Assembly (NCBI GenBank): GCA_030403585.1
Contig: JAUEPE010000007.1
Coordinates: forward strand, 1 to 64,000
From: Frankia sp. RB7
GTDB lineage: Bacteria; Pseudomonadota; Alphaproteobacteria; Rhizobiales; Xanthobacteraceae
DNA: 64,000 nucleotides
Direction: 5' to 3'
Made by a program: the position numbers and the translations under genes. Below the pieces are notes generated by a model. The model was not told the origin of the DNA. It saw nothing but the letters and a program-made list of their open reading frames with translations, and searched no databases. Within the stretch, counting starts at the first letter, position 1. Each line of letters opens with the position of its first letter. Shown here piece by piece: positions 24,622 to 34,012 of the stretch.

Positions 24622-26565
24622 TCAACCGGCTTGCTTCACGCGCATGTACCATTCGACCAGTCGGCGAACCTGACGCTCGGTGTAGCCGCGCTCCACCATG
24701 CGTGCGACGAACTCGCCGTGCTTCTTCTCCGTCTCGCCGTCCTTCTTCGACCCGAACGAGATGACCGGAAGCAGATCCTCGACCTGAGAGAATATCCGCT
24801 TTTCGATCACATCGCGAATCTTCTCATAGGAGATCCAGGTCGGATTCTTGCCGCCGTTCTGGGCCCGCGACCGTAACGAGAATTTGACCACCTCGTTGCG
24901 GAAATCCTTGGGGTTGGCGATGCCCGCCGGCTTCTCGATTTTGGTCAATTCCTGGTTCAACAATTCGCGATCGAGCAGCTGGCCGGTGTCGGCATCCTTG
25001 AAGTCCTGGTCCTCGATCCAGGCGTCGGCATAGTCGACGTAGCGGTCGAACAGGTTCTGGCCGTAATCCGAGTAGGATTCCAGATAAGCCTTCTGGATCT
25101 CGTTGCCAATGAACTCCGCGTAGCGCGGTGCGAGGTCCGCCTTGATGAATTCGAGATAACGTTTCTCGACTTCCTCGGGCAGCTGCTCGCGCTTGATCGA
25201 CTGCTCCAGCGCGTACATCAGATGCACGGCGTCGGCGGCGACCTCCTGCGGGTCGTGGTTGAAGGTCGCAGCCAGGATCTTGAAGGCGAAGCGGGTGGAG
25301 ACGCCGTCCATGCCCTCGTCGACGCCGGCGGCATCGCGATATTCCTGGACGCTGCGCGCCTTCGGATCGGATTCCTTCAGGCTTTCGCCGTCGTAAACCC
25401 GCATCTTGGCGAATGTCGTGGAATTTTCGTGCTTGCGCAGGCGCGACATCACCGAGAACCGCGCCAGCGTCTCCAGCGTCGAGGGCGCGCACGGCGCGGC
25501 CGCGAGCTCGGAGCCCTGGATCAGCTTCTCGTAGATCTTCTGCTCTTCGGTGATCCGCAGGCAGTACGGCACCTTGATCACGCAGATGCGGTCGATGAAG
25601 GCTTCGTTGTTCTTGTTGGCTTTGAAGCTCGACCACTCCGCCTCGTTGGAGTGGGCGAGGATGACGCCGGTGAACGGGATCGCGCCGATATTCTCGGTGC
25701 CGATGTAGTTGCCTTCCTGCGTTGCGGTCAGCAACGGATGCAGCATCTTGATCGGCGCCTTGAACATTTCGACGAACTCGAGCACGCCCTGATTGGCGCG
25801 GTTGAGGCCGCCGGAATAGCTGTAGGCGTCGGGATCGTTCTGCGCGTAGGTTTCCAGCTTGCGGATATCGACCTTGCCGACCAGCGAGGAGATGTCCTGG
25901 TTGTTCTCGTCACCGGGCTCGGTCTTGGCGATACCGATCTGGCGCAGCCGCGACGGCTGGATCTTGGCGACGCGGAATTGCGAGATATCGCCGCCGAAGG
26001 CCTCCAGCCGCTTGTAGCACCACGGGCTCATCAAGCCGGAGAGACGCCGGCGCGGAATGCCGTACTTCTCTTCCAGCATCGGCCCCAACTGATCGGGATC
26101 GAACAGGCTGAGCGGGCTCTCGAACACCGGCGAGAGTTCATCGCCGGCCTTGAGCACGTAGATCGGATGCACTTCCATCAGCGACTTGAGCCGCTCGGCG
26201 AGCGAGGATTTACCGCCGCCGACCGGTCCGAGCAGATAGAGGATCTGCTTGCGCTCTTCGAGACCCTGCGCCGCATGTCGGAAGAAACCGACGATGCGCT
26301 CGATGGTTTCTTCCATGCCGTAGAAGCCGGCGAAGGCCGGATAGGTGCGGATGGTGCGGTTCAAAAAAATACGGCCAAGGCGTGGGTCCTTGGCCGTATC
26401 AATCGTCTGGGGCTCGCCGATCGCCGCGAGTAACCGCTCGGCCGAATTCGCGTATTTCATGGGATCGCTTCGACACGACTCCAGATATTCCGCCATCGAC
26501 ATGTCGTGCTGGCTTCTCGCCTCGAACGACTTAGCGAAAGCGTTGAACAAAGAATCGTTGTACAT
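24622..26565 (-). CDS. prkA: PrkA family serine protein kinase (YeaG-like)
   Basis: 647 residues, normal length. The N-terminal AAA+ module has YGMEETIERIVGFFRHAAQGLEERKQILYLLGPVGGGKSSLAERLKSLM (Walker A, LGPVGGGKS). The C-terminal PrkA-specific domain ends in YTERQVRRLVEWYMRVKQ. Family proteins phosphorylate substrates, or act as AAA proteases in Bacillus, and are induced on starvation. ATG 26565 follows GGAGAGGGATC; an upstream start at 26592 is rejected, since the promoter described below would start the transcript near there. First gene of the prkA-yeaH-spoVR operon. Confidence 0.95.
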   Translation of the reverse strand: MYNDSLFNAFAKSFEARSQHDMSMAEYLESCRSDPMKYANSAERLLAAIGEPQTIDTAKDPRLGRIFLNRTIRTYPAFAGFYGMEETIERIVGFFRHAAQGLEERKQILYLLGPVGGGKSSLAERLKSLMEVHPIYVLKAGDELSPVFESPLSLFDPDQLGPMLEEKYGIPRRRLSGLMSPWCYKRLEAFGGDISQFRVAKIQPSRLRQIGIAKTEPGDENNQDISSLVGKVDIRKLETYAQNDPDAYSYSGGLNRANQGVLEFVEMFKAPIKMLHPLLTATQEGNYIGTENIGAIPFTGVILAHSNEAEWSSFKANKNNEAFIDRICVIKVPYCLRITEEQKIYEKLIQGSELAAAPCAPSTLETLARFSVMSRLRKHENSTTFAKMRVYDGESLKESDPKARSVQEYRDAAGVDEGMDGVSTRFAFKILAATFNHDPQEVAADAVHLMYALEQSIKREQLPEEVEKRYLEFIKADLAPRYAEFIGNEIQKAYLESYSDYGQNLFDRYVDYADAWIEDQDFKDADTGQLLDRELLNQELTKIEKPAGIANPKDFRNEVVKFSLRSRAQNGGKNPTWISYEKIRDVIEKRIFSQVEDLLPVISFGSKKDGETEKKHGEFVARMVERGYTERQVRRLVEWYMRVKQAG

Positions 26566-26599
26566 GATCCCTCTCCGCGTGAGTTCCGCCACAAGCTGA

Positions 26600-26625
26600 A
26601 ACGAAAGCAGTTACTGGACCGTTCC
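26600..26625 (-). promoter_or_regulatory. Sigma-EcfG-type promoter of prkA-yeaH-spoVR
   Basis: On the minus strand GGAAC (26625-26621), 17 bases, then CGTT (26603-26600). This is the consensus of the alphaproteobacterial general stress sigma factor. It lies 35 bases before the prkA ATG, the expected distance for a start point near 26592. The downstream genes are known stress genes, which strengthens the call. Confidence 0.7.
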
Positions 26626-26723
26626 TCAGGCCGCTTCTCGAATCAGCGTGAGCACATGACGATCATTCGACACCCGCGAGCCTTCACCACGCAACGCACA
26701 ACGTAGGCATCGGGTGAGTTACG

Positions 26724-26741
26724 AACAGGCACCTGCCTGTT
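26724..26741. promoter_or_regulatory. Perfect 18-base palindrome, operator candidate
   Basis: aacaggca-cc-tgcctgtt, 8-base arms with no mismatch. It lies 99 bases upstream of the prkA stress promoter. It does not match the FixK, LexA, Irr or RirA consensus that I know. The regulator is unknown. Confidence 0.5.
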
Positions 26742-27320
26742 ATTTATGCGAATCTATGTACATCTTCGCTCATTTCCAGAGAATGTCACTCGGTCGCAAC
26801 ATCCGGGCATTACCGGGGTAAGTACCATCCGGCACTGCAGCATACCGGTCGGCCAGCGGCAAACTTATGACGCTCGTACGGCGAAGACTTGTACGGCGAA
26901 GACTTGGGCCTGTGTTCATCTTCCTGCTGCAGCGCGGTGCGCGTGTCGCTGCGCGCGCAGCAATCTGTCAAATTGGCCGACAGTCGCATTGAGCCGAGAT
27001 CGAAGAGTCATCCATGCAGACGGTCACCGCTACCGATTGCGGCCACTTATGCTTCAAACGGCTCGGTGCGCTGACCAGACCCGTGACGCAACATGCAATC
27101 ATCACGCAACAAGACTTCGGCCGAATTCTCTCAGCCAAATTTTTATTACGCAAAAGCACGACTCCCGCCTGGATCGCCATGATCGCGACGGAGTTAAACT
27201 GAGAGAATGACGCCAATACCCTTGATTGGTTCCCTCCCGGGAGCATGTGAGCTAAAGGATAGCGCGTCAGGACCGGCGCGGAAACCCCCTCCGCCCGCAG
27301 GCTTGGAGATAAAAAGCATC

Positions 27321-30170
27321 ATGAATCCCGTCAAAGAACTGGAAAAGCACGGACAAGCCGTCTGGCTGGACTTCCTCGCCCGCGGCTTCATCGCCAAGGG
27401 CGACCTGAAGCGGCTGATCGACACCGACGGCGTCAAGGGCGTCACCTCCAATCCGTCGATCTTCGAAAAGGCGATCGGCAGTTCGGACGAATACGACGCT
27501 CCGATCGGCAAGGCGCTGAAGCGCGGCGACCGGACCGTGGCCGATTTGTTCGAGGCGGTCGCGATCGAGGATATCCAGAACGCCGCCGACGTCCTGCGGC
27601 CGGTCTATGACCACCTCAAAGGCCATGACGGCTATGTCAGCCTCGAGGTCTCGCCTTACCTCGCGATGGACACCGCCGGCACGGTCGCGGAAGCGCGACG
27701 GCTCTGGAAGGACGTCAGCCGCAAGAACCTGATGGTGAAGGTGCCGGCGACGCCGGAGGGCCTGCCCGCGGTCGAAACGCTGATCGGCGACGGCATCAGC
27801 ATCAACATTACCCTGCTGTTTTCGAAGGCCGTCTATCTCCAGGTCGCCGAGGCCTATCTCGCCGGCCTGGAAAAATATGTCGCAGGCGGCGGCGACCCCT
27901 CACATGTCGCGAGCGTGGCGAGCTTCTTCGTCAGCCGCATCGACTCCGTGGTCGACAAGCAGCTCGACGAAAAGATCGCGCGGGCCAACGATCCATCCGA
28001 GAAGGAGCGCCTCGCCGCGCTGAAGGGCAAGGTCGCGATCGCCAACGCCAAGGTCGCCTATCAGGACTACAAGCGCCTGTTCTCGGGCCCCCGCTGGGAA
28101 AAGCTCGCCGCCAAGGGCGCCAAGCCGCAGCGCATGCTGTGGGCCTCGACCGGCACCAAGAACAAGGATTACAGCGACGTCCTCTATGTCGAGGAGCTGA
28201 TCGGCCCCGACACCGTCAACACCGTGCCGCCGGCGACGCTCGATGCATTCCGCGACCACGGCAAGCCGCGCGACAGCCTGGAAGAGAACGTCGACGACGC
28301 CCGTCGCGTGCTGGAAGAGCTGGAGCGCTCCGGCGTCTCGCTCGACGCCATCACCGAGGAGCTCGTCAAGGACGGCGTCAAGCAGTTTGCGGACGCCGCC
28401 GACAAGCTCTACGGCGCCGTCGCCCACAAGCGCGCAACCGTGCTCGGACCCGCGATCGACCGCCAGCAGCTCTCGCTGGGTGACGGCCTCGCCAAGGCCG
28501 TGGCTGAGAGCACCGAGGAATGGCGCGCCTCTGCCAAGATCCGCAAGCTATGGCAGCGCGACAAATCGGTCTGGACCGGGACGGACGAGGACAAATGGCT
28601 CGGCTGGCTCGACAGCGCGGCCAAAGCCGAAATCGCCGACTATGAGGACTACGCCAACCGCGTGAAGGGCCAGAAATTCTCCGACGCCGTCGTGCTCGGC
28701 ATGGGCGGATCGAGCCTCGGGCCGGAGGTGCTGGCCGAGACCTTTGCAAGGAAGCCGGGCTTTCCGAAGCTGCATGTGCTGGATTCCACCGATCCGGCGC
28801 AAGTACGGGCGATGGAAGCCAGGATCGACATCGCCAACACCGTGTTCATCGTCTCCAGCAAGTCCGGCGGCACCACCGAGCCGAACGCGATGAAGGACTA
28901 TTTCCATGAGCGCGTCGCGCAGGCGCTCGGCCCGAAGGCCAAGACCGGATTCCGCTTCATCGCGGTGACCGATCCCGGCTCCTCGCTGGAGAAGGCGGCA
29001 AAGAAGCTCAGCTATGCCCGAATCTTCCACGGTGAGCCCTCGATCGGCGGCCGCTATTCGGTGCTGTCGCCGTTCGGCCTGGTGCCGGCGGCCACGGCCG
29101 GCATCGACGTCAAAACCTTCATCAAGCATGCACTCTCGATGGCGCGTTCCTGCGGACCGGACGTGCCGCCCGCTGAGAACCCCGGCGTGCAGCTCGGCCT
29201 CGCCATGGGCCTTGCCGGCCTCGAAGGCCGCGACAAGGTGACGATCCTGTCGTCGAAGAAGATCGCCGATTTCGGCGCCTGGGCCGAGCAACTCATCGCG
29301 GAATCGACCGGCAAGGAAGGCAAGGGCCTGATTCCGATTGCCGGCGAACCGCTGAGCGATCCCTCGGTCTACGGCACCGATCGGTTCTTCATCGACATCC
29401 GCACCGAGGGCGAAGCGGACGCCGGCCACGACGCCAAGCTCACCGCGCTCGAACAGGCTGGTCATCCAGTGGTTCGCATCGTGATGAAGTCGATCGACCA
29501 TCTCGGTCAGGAGTTCTTCCGCTTCGAGATGGCCACGGCCGTTGCGGGCTCGATCCTCGGCATCAACCCGTTCGACCAGCCCGACGTCGAAGCGGCCAAA
29601 ATCAAGACCCGCGAGCTGACGTCGGCCTACGAGAAGACCGGCGCGCTGCCGGCCGAAGAGCCCGTGGTCAGCACCGCGGAGTTCGAGCTCTACACCAACG
29701 ACACCAACGCCGCCGCGTTGCGCACGATGGGAGCTAATGGCGACCTCACCTCATGGCTCAAGGCGCACATCACGCGCTCGCGACGCGGCGATTATTTTGC
29801 CCTGCTCGGCTACATCGCGCGCGACAAGGCCACGATCGAGGCGCTGCAGGAGATGCGGACGGCCGTGCTCGAGAAGCGGCATCTGGCGACCGCCGCCGAA
29901 TTCGGACCGCGCTTCCTGCACTCCACGGGTCAGGCCTACAAGGGCGGGCCCGACAGCGGCGTGTTTCTGCAGATCACCGCCGATGACGCCAAGGACCTGG
30001 CCGTGCCGGGCCAGAAAGCGAGCTTCGGCGTGATCAAGGCGGCACAGGCGCGCGGCGATTTCGACGTGCTCACCGAGCGCGGCCGGCGCGCGCTGCGGGT
30101 GCACCTGAAGGGTCCGCTCAAGAAAGGTCTCGCGGCGCTCAATGCCGCGCTCACAGACGCACTGAACTAA
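27321..30170 (+). CDS. Bifunctional transaldolase/glucose-6-phosphate isomerase
   Basis: 949 residues. The first 370 or so are a transaldolase: GVKGVTSNPSIFEKAI, LEVSPYLAMDTAGTV, the Schiff-base Lys140 in MVKVPATPEG and INITLLFS. The rest is a phosphoglucose isomerase: GMGGSSLGPEVLAET, SKSGGTTEPNAMKDYF (about 512) and the catalytic Glu segment AEQLIAESTGKEGKG. This known fusion links the non-oxidative pentose-phosphate route with fructose-6-phosphate/glucose-6-phosphate conversion. It is followed 12 bases later by gnd, so it starts the tal-pgi/gnd/zwf/pgl/gntK run. The start at 27321 was chosen because MNPVKELEKHGQAVWLDF is the family opening; an upstream frame to 27207 has no family likeness. 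Confidence 0.95.
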   Translation: MNPVKELEKHGQAVWLDFLARGFIAKGDLKRLIDTDGVKGVTSNPSIFEKAIGSSDEYDAPIGKALKRGDRTVADLFEAVAIEDIQNAADVLRPVYDHLKGHDGYVSLEVSPYLAMDTAGTVAEARRLWKDVSRKNLMVKVPATPEGLPAVETLIGDGISINITLLFSKAVYLQVAEAYLAGLEKYVAGGGDPSHVASVASFFVSRIDSVVDKQLDEKIARANDPSEKERLAALKGKVAIANAKVAYQDYKRLFSGPRWEKLAAKGAKPQRMLWASTGTKNKDYSDVLYVEELIGPDTVNTVPPATLDAFRDHGKPRDSLEENVDDARRVLEELERSGVSLDAITEELVKDGVKQFADAADKLYGAVAHKRATVLGPAIDRQQLSLGDGLAKAVAESTEEWRASAKIRKLWQRDKSVWTGTDEDKWLGWLDSAAKAEIADYEDYANRVKGQKFSDAVVLGMGGSSLGPEVLAETFARKPGFPKLHVLDSTDPAQVRAMEARIDIANTVFIVSSKSGGTTEPNAMKDYFHERVAQALGPKAKTGFRFIAVTDPGSSLEKAAKKLSYARIFHGEPSIGGRYSVLSPFGLVPAATAGIDVKTFIKHALSMARSCGPDVPPAENPGVQLGLAMGLAGLEGRDKVTILSSKKIADFGAWAEQLIAESTGKEGKGLIPIAGEPLSDPSVYGTDRFFIDIRTEGEADAGHDAKLTALEQAGHPVVRIVMKSIDHLGQEFFRFEMATAVAGSILGINPFDQPDVEAAKIKTRELTSAYEKTGALPAEEPVVSTAEFELYTNDTNAAALRTMGANGDLTSWLKAHITRSRRGDYFALLGYIARDKATIEALQEMRTAVLEKRHLATAAEFGPRFLHSTGQAYKGGPDSGVFLQITADDAKDLAVPGQKASFGVIKAAQARGDFDVLTERGRRALRVHLKGPLKKGLAALNAALTDALN

Positions 30171-30182
30171 GGGAATATCTCA

Positions 30183-31181
30183 ATGCAACTCGGCATGATC
30201 GGCCTCGGCCGGATGGGCGGCAACATCGTTCGCCGGCTGATGCGCCACGGCCATTCGACCGTGGTCTATGACAAGGACGCCAAGGCCGTCGCCGGCCTCG
30301 CCGCAGACGGCGCAGTCGGCTCGGCGACGCTGGAAGAGTTCATCTCGAAACTGGAGCGGCCGCGTACGGCTTGGGTGATGCTGCCTGCCGGCCGCATCAC
30401 CGAGCAAACCATCGACACGATCGCGGGCGCGATGCAGGAAGGCGACGTTATCATCGATGGCGGCAACACCTTCTGGCAGGACGACGTTCGCCGCGGCAAG
30501 GCGCTTATGGCGCGCGGCATCCATTATGTCGACGTCGGCACCTCCGGCGGCGTCTGGGGTCTCGACCGCGGCTATTGCATGATGATCGGCGGCGAGAAAC
30601 AGGTCGTCGACCGGCTCGATCCGATCTTCGCAGCGCTTGCGCCCGGCGCCGGCGACATTCCGCGCACCGAAGGACGTGATGGACGTGATCCCCGGATCGA
30701 ACAGGGCTACATCCATGCTGGTCCCGTCGGCGCAGGCCATTTCGTCAAGATGATCCACAACGGCATCGAATACGGCCTGATGCAGGCCTATGCGGAAGGC
30801 TTCGACATTCTCAAGAACGCCAATGTCGATGCGCTACCCGCGGACCATCGCTTCGATTTCAATCTCCCCGATATCGCCGAAGTTTGGCGCCGCGGCTCGG
30901 TGATCCCCTCTTGGCTGCTCGACCTCACCTCGACCGCGCTCGCCGATAACCCGACGCTGTCGGAATATTCCGGGTTCGTGGAAGATTCCGGCGAAGGTCG
31001 CTGGACCGTGAATGCGGCGATCGACGAGGCCGTACCCGCCGAAGTCCTGACCGCGGCGCTGTACGCACGTTTCCGTTCCCGCAAGGAACACACCTTCGCC
31101 GAAAAAATTCTCTCTGCGATGCGCGCGGGTTTCGGCGGCCACAAGGAACCGAAGCAGCCGGACGCCTCGAAGCCCAAATAA
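30183..31181 (+). CDS. gnd: 6-Phosphogluconate dehydrogenase, short decarboxylating type
   Basis: 332 residues, the short class (the E. coli type is about 470). It oxidises 6-phosphogluconate to ribulose-5-phosphate. The Rossmann motif is [15 protein letters not shown]. The second strand ends in VVYDKD, with an acidic residue where NADP-dependent enzymes have NRT; this points to NAD as cofactor. The substrate segments are [29 protein letters not shown] and the catalytic Lys in [22 protein letters not shown]. It sits in the oxidative pentose-phosphate operon. Confidence 0.94.
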   Translation: MQLGMIGLGRMGGNIVRRLMRHGHSTVVYDKDAKAVAGLAADGAVGSATLEEFISKLERPRTAWVMLPAGRITEQTIDTIAGAMQEGDVIIDGGNTFWQDDVRRGKALMARGIHYVDVGTSGGVWGLDRGYCMMIGGEKQVVDRLDPIFAALAPGAGDIPRTEGRDGRDPRIEQGYIHAGPVGAGHFVKMIHNGIEYGLMQAYAEGFDILKNANVDALPADHRFDFNLPDIAEVWRRGSVIPSWLLDLTSTALADNPTLSEYSGFVEDSGEGRWTVNAAIDEAVPAEVLTAALYARFRSRKEHTFAEKILSAMRAGFGGHKEPKQPDASKPK

Positions 31182-31210
31182 GAACTCCACAAAGCGAAGG
31201 CCAATCGTTC

Positions 31211-32722
31211 GTGACAAAAGAACCGCAAGCAGAGCGCAAGCCGGAAAATTGCGCCTTCGTCATCTTTGGCGTGACCGGCGACCTCACCCATCGCCTGGTG
31301 ATGCCCTCGCTCTACAATCTCGCAGCGGAACACATGCTGCCGGAAAAGTTCTGCGTCGTCGGCGTGGCCCGCAACGGCCAGTCCGATGACGAGCTGCGCG
31401 ACAGCTTGCTGAAGGGCCTGAAGCAATTCGCAACGCGGCCCGTGGACGACGACATTGCCCGGAAGCTGCTGGAATGCGTCACCTTCGTCGAAGCCGATGC
31501 GAAGGACCCGCCGTCGTTCGACCGCCTGCGCGAGCACCTGGATTCGCTGGAATGCGCGCAGGACACCGGCGGCAATCGCCTGTTCTATCTGGCGACGCCG
31601 CCCGCGGCATTCGCACCGACCGCGCGCGAACTCGGCCGCACCGGCATGATGAAGGAGAACGGCGCCTGGCGGCGGCTGGTGATCGAAAAGCCGTTCGGCA
31701 CCGATCTCGCATCGGCCAAGGCGCTGAATGCCGAGCTGTTGAAGATCATGGAAGAACACCAGATCTACCGGATCGATCATTATCTCGGCAAGGAGACGGT
31801 GCAGAACATTTTGGTGCTCCGCTTCGCCAACGGCATGTTCGAGCCGATCTGGAATCGCAACCATATCGACCACATCCAGATCACCGTCGAGGAAAAGCTC
31901 GGCGTCGGCCATCGCGGCGGGTTCTACGACGCCACCGGCGCGCTGCGCGACATGGTGCCGAACCATCTGTTCCAGCTGATGTCGCTGGTCGCGATGGAGC
32001 CGCCGACTCACTTCGACGCCCATTCGGTGCGTTCCGAAAAGGCCGATGTGCTCTCGGCAATCCAGCAGCCGAACCGGGAAGAAGCGCTGAAAAACTCGGT
32101 CCGCGCGCAATATCTTGGCGGCCACATTGGCGACGAAGATATTCCGGACTACCGCAAGACCGAGGAGGTCAAGCCCGGCAGCACCACCGAGACTTACGTC
32201 GCGCTGAAGCTGATGATCGACAATTGGCGCTGGGCCGGCGTGCCCTTCTATTTGCGCACGGGCAAGGCGCTGGGCCACAAGCGCACGGAAGTCGCGATCA
32301 AGTTCAAGCAGGCGCCGCTGTCGATGTTCTCGGGCACGGCGGTCGACCGCCTCTCGCAAAACTTCCTCACCATCGGCATCGCGCCGACCGAGACCATCGA
32401 GCTTCAGTTCAACGCCAAGATGCCGGGACCGAGCATCACCATCGACGGCGTCGAGATGAAATTCAAGTACGGCGACTATTTCCGGGCCGATCCCTCCACC
32501 GGCTACGAGACGCTGATCTATGACTGCATGATCGGCGACAATATCCTGTTCCAGCGCGCCGACGGCATCGAAGCCGGATGGCAGGCGGTGCAGCCGTTCC
32601 TCGATGCCTGGAAGAACGCGGGCACCAACGGCATCGAAACCTATGAGGCCGGCAGCGACGGCCCGGCCTGTGCCGACGAGCTGCTGAAACGTGATGGGCG
32701 AAGCTGGCGGAAGTTTTCGTGA
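31211..32722 (+). CDS. zwf: Glucose-6-phosphate 1-dehydrogenase
   Basis: 503 residues with a GTG start. It oxidises glucose-6-phosphate to 6-phosphogluconolactone. The NADP-binding motif is FGVTGDLTHRLVMPSLYNL, the substrate motif IEKPFGTDL, and the active-site motif RIDHYLGKETVQNILVLRFAN, with the catalytic His/Lys region intact. It follows gnd by 29 bases, and its stop meets the pgl ATG as TGATG. No unusual feature. Confidence 0.96.
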   Translation: MTKEPQAERKPENCAFVIFGVTGDLTHRLVMPSLYNLAAEHMLPEKFCVVGVARNGQSDDELRDSLLKGLKQFATRPVDDDIARKLLECVTFVEADAKDPPSFDRLREHLDSLECAQDTGGNRLFYLATPPAAFAPTARELGRTGMMKENGAWRRLVIEKPFGTDLASAKALNAELLKIMEEHQIYRIDHYLGKETVQNILVLRFANGMFEPIWNRNHIDHIQITVEEKLGVGHRGGFYDATGALRDMVPNHLFQLMSLVAMEPPTHFDAHSVRSEKADVLSAIQQPNREEALKNSVRAQYLGGHIGDEDIPDYRKTEEVKPGSTTETYVALKLMIDNWRWAGVPFYLRTGKALGHKRTEVAIKFKQAPLSMFSGTAVDRLSQNFLTIGIAPTETIELQFNAKMPGPSITIDGVEMKFKYGDYFRADPSTGYETLIYDCMIGDNILFQRADGIEAGWQAVQPFLDAWKNAGTNGIETYEAGSDGPACADELLKRDGRSWRKFS

Positions 32723-33471
32723 TGGCAGTGGCCGGGGAGCCGAAGCTGATCGTCGTCGCCGATCCTGAGGCCCTCGCGCATGCTGCGGCCGAGCGGGTGA
32801 TGGCGCGGATCGCCGCCAATCCCGGCCGCATCGCGATCTGCCTCACCGGTGGATCGAGCCCGAAGAAGCTCTATCAACTGCTCGGCAGCGAGGCCTGGCG
32901 TGACAAAATCCCCTGGGATCGCGTGCACTGGTTCATCGGCGACGAACGTTTTGTCCCTGAGAGCGATCCACTCAACAACATGACGGTCGCCCGCGCGACC
33001 TTCCTCGATCGCAACGCGCCGGCCGGACATATCCATCCGATCCCGACCGCGGCAGAAAATCCCGACAAGAGTGCGGAAGCCTATGCACGCAAGCTGCAAG
33101 CCTTCTACGGGTCTGAAAGCCTCGACCCGGCGCGGCCGCTGTTCGACATGGTTCTGATGGGCGCCGGCCCTGATGGACACACAGCCTCGCTGTTTCCCGG
33201 CTATCCCGCCGTCGACGAGACCGTCCGCTGGGTCGTAGGCGTACCCAAGGCCAATGTCGCGCCCTTCGTGCCGCGGGTCTCGCTGACGCTGCCTCCGCTT
33301 GCCTCCTGCCGCGAGATGCTGTTCGAGATTGCCGGGCATGACAAGCAGCCGATCTTGACGCGCCTGCTCAATGGCGAGACTCTGCCGGCTGTACGCGCGC
33401 GCTCGAATGGTGAGACCGTCTGGATGGTCGACCAGACCGCGCTTCCGGAGGGAATTCGTGGCGGGCGTTAA
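32722..33471 (+). CDS. pgl: 6-Phosphogluconolactonase
   Basis: 249 residues. It hydrolyses 6-phosphogluconolactone to 6-phosphogluconate. Family motifs are CLTGGSSPKKLYQLL, HWFIGDERFVP and VLMGAGPDGHTASLFPG, the last holding the catalytic His. The ATG at 32722 overlaps the zwf TGA as TGATG; a GTG three bases earlier is an alternative. It overlaps the gluconokinase start by 14 bases, so the genes are coupled. Confidence 0.94.
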   Translation: MAVAGEPKLIVVADPEALAHAAAERVMARIAANPGRIAICLTGGSSPKKLYQLLGSEAWRDKIPWDRVHWFIGDERFVPESDPLNNMTVARATFLDRNAPAGHIHPIPTAAENPDKSAEAYARKLQAFYGSESLDPARPLFDMVLMGAGPDGHTASLFPGYPAVDETVRWVVGVPKANVAPFVPRVSLTLPPLASCREMLFEIAGHDKQPILTRLLNGETLPAVRARSNGETVWMVDQTALPEGIRGGR

Positions 33472-33997
33472 AGCACCTTGTGCGTTGATCGTGATGGGCG
33501 TGTCGGGGTCGGGCAAGAGCACAGTTGCCGAGTTGCTCGGCAAGCGGCTCGGCTGGCGGTTCGAGGACGGCGACAGCTTTCACCCCGCGAGCAATGTCGC
33601 CAAGATGAAGGCCGGCCATCCCCTCACCGACGAGGACCGCTGGCCCTGGCTCAACGCCATCGCCGACGAGATTGCGCGGGTCTGCAACAAGGGCGAGCAA
33701 ATCATCATCGCCTGTTCGGCGCTCAAACATACCTATCGCGACGTGCTGCTGCGCGGTCGCGACGACGTGCGCTTCGTGTTCCTGAAGGGCACGCAGGAGC
33801 TGATCGCCGACCGGCTCGCGCACCGCAAGGGCCATTTCATGCCGCCCGGGCTCCTCGCCAGCCAGTTCAATACGCTGGAGCCACCCGGGGCGGGCGAGCA
33901 TGTCATCACGGCGTCGATCGACGAATCGGTCGAAGCGATCGTGGACGGCATCGTGCGGCAGCTGAAAATCGACGGCGGGAAAAGCAAGGCCGTGTAA
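33458..33997 (+). CDS. Gluconokinase, GntK type
   Basis: 179 residues, the normal length for this P-loop family. It phosphorylates gluconate to 6-phosphogluconate. The Walker A motif is GVSGSGKST, followed by WRFEDGDSFHPASNVAKMKAGHPLTDEDRWPWL and SALKHTYRDVLLRG, then HFMPPGLLASQFNTLEPP. The GTG at 33458 has a strong GGAGGGA just before it. An in-frame start at 33371 lies deep inside pgl and is rejected. Placement beside gnd and zwf gives a second entry into 6-phosphogluconate, from gluconate made by periplasmic PQQ enzymes among other sources. Confidence 0.94.
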   Translation: MAGVKAPCALIVMGVSGSGKSTVAELLGKRLGWRFEDGDSFHPASNVAKMKAGHPLTDEDRWPWLNAIADEIARVCNKGEQIIIACSALKHTYRDVLLRGRDDVRFVFLKGTQELIADRLAHRKGHFMPPGLLASQFNTLEPPGAGEHVITASIDESVEAIVDGIVRQLKIDGGKSKAV

Positions 33998-34012
33998 CCC
34001 AAGGGCTCAGCC

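Larger units (their letters stand above)
26566..27320. other. Non-coding 755-base divergent region between prkA and tal-pgi
   Basis: It carries the prkA promoter, an 18-base palindrome and a short tandem duplication at 26877-26907 (gtacggcgaagactt repeated). The remainder is lower in GC, with an AT-rich stretch near 27135-27155. A 62-codon plus-strand open frame at 27014-27202 (MQTVTATDCGHLCFKRLG) has only a weak ribosome site and no recognisable domain, so it is not called a gene. Promoter(s) for tal-pgi must lie here too. Confidence 0.6.

Noticed and set aside
27014..27202. 62-codon frame in the prkA/tal-pgi gap
   Set aside because: Weak ribosome site, no recognisable domain and no clear promoter; kept only as a note on the intergenic region.
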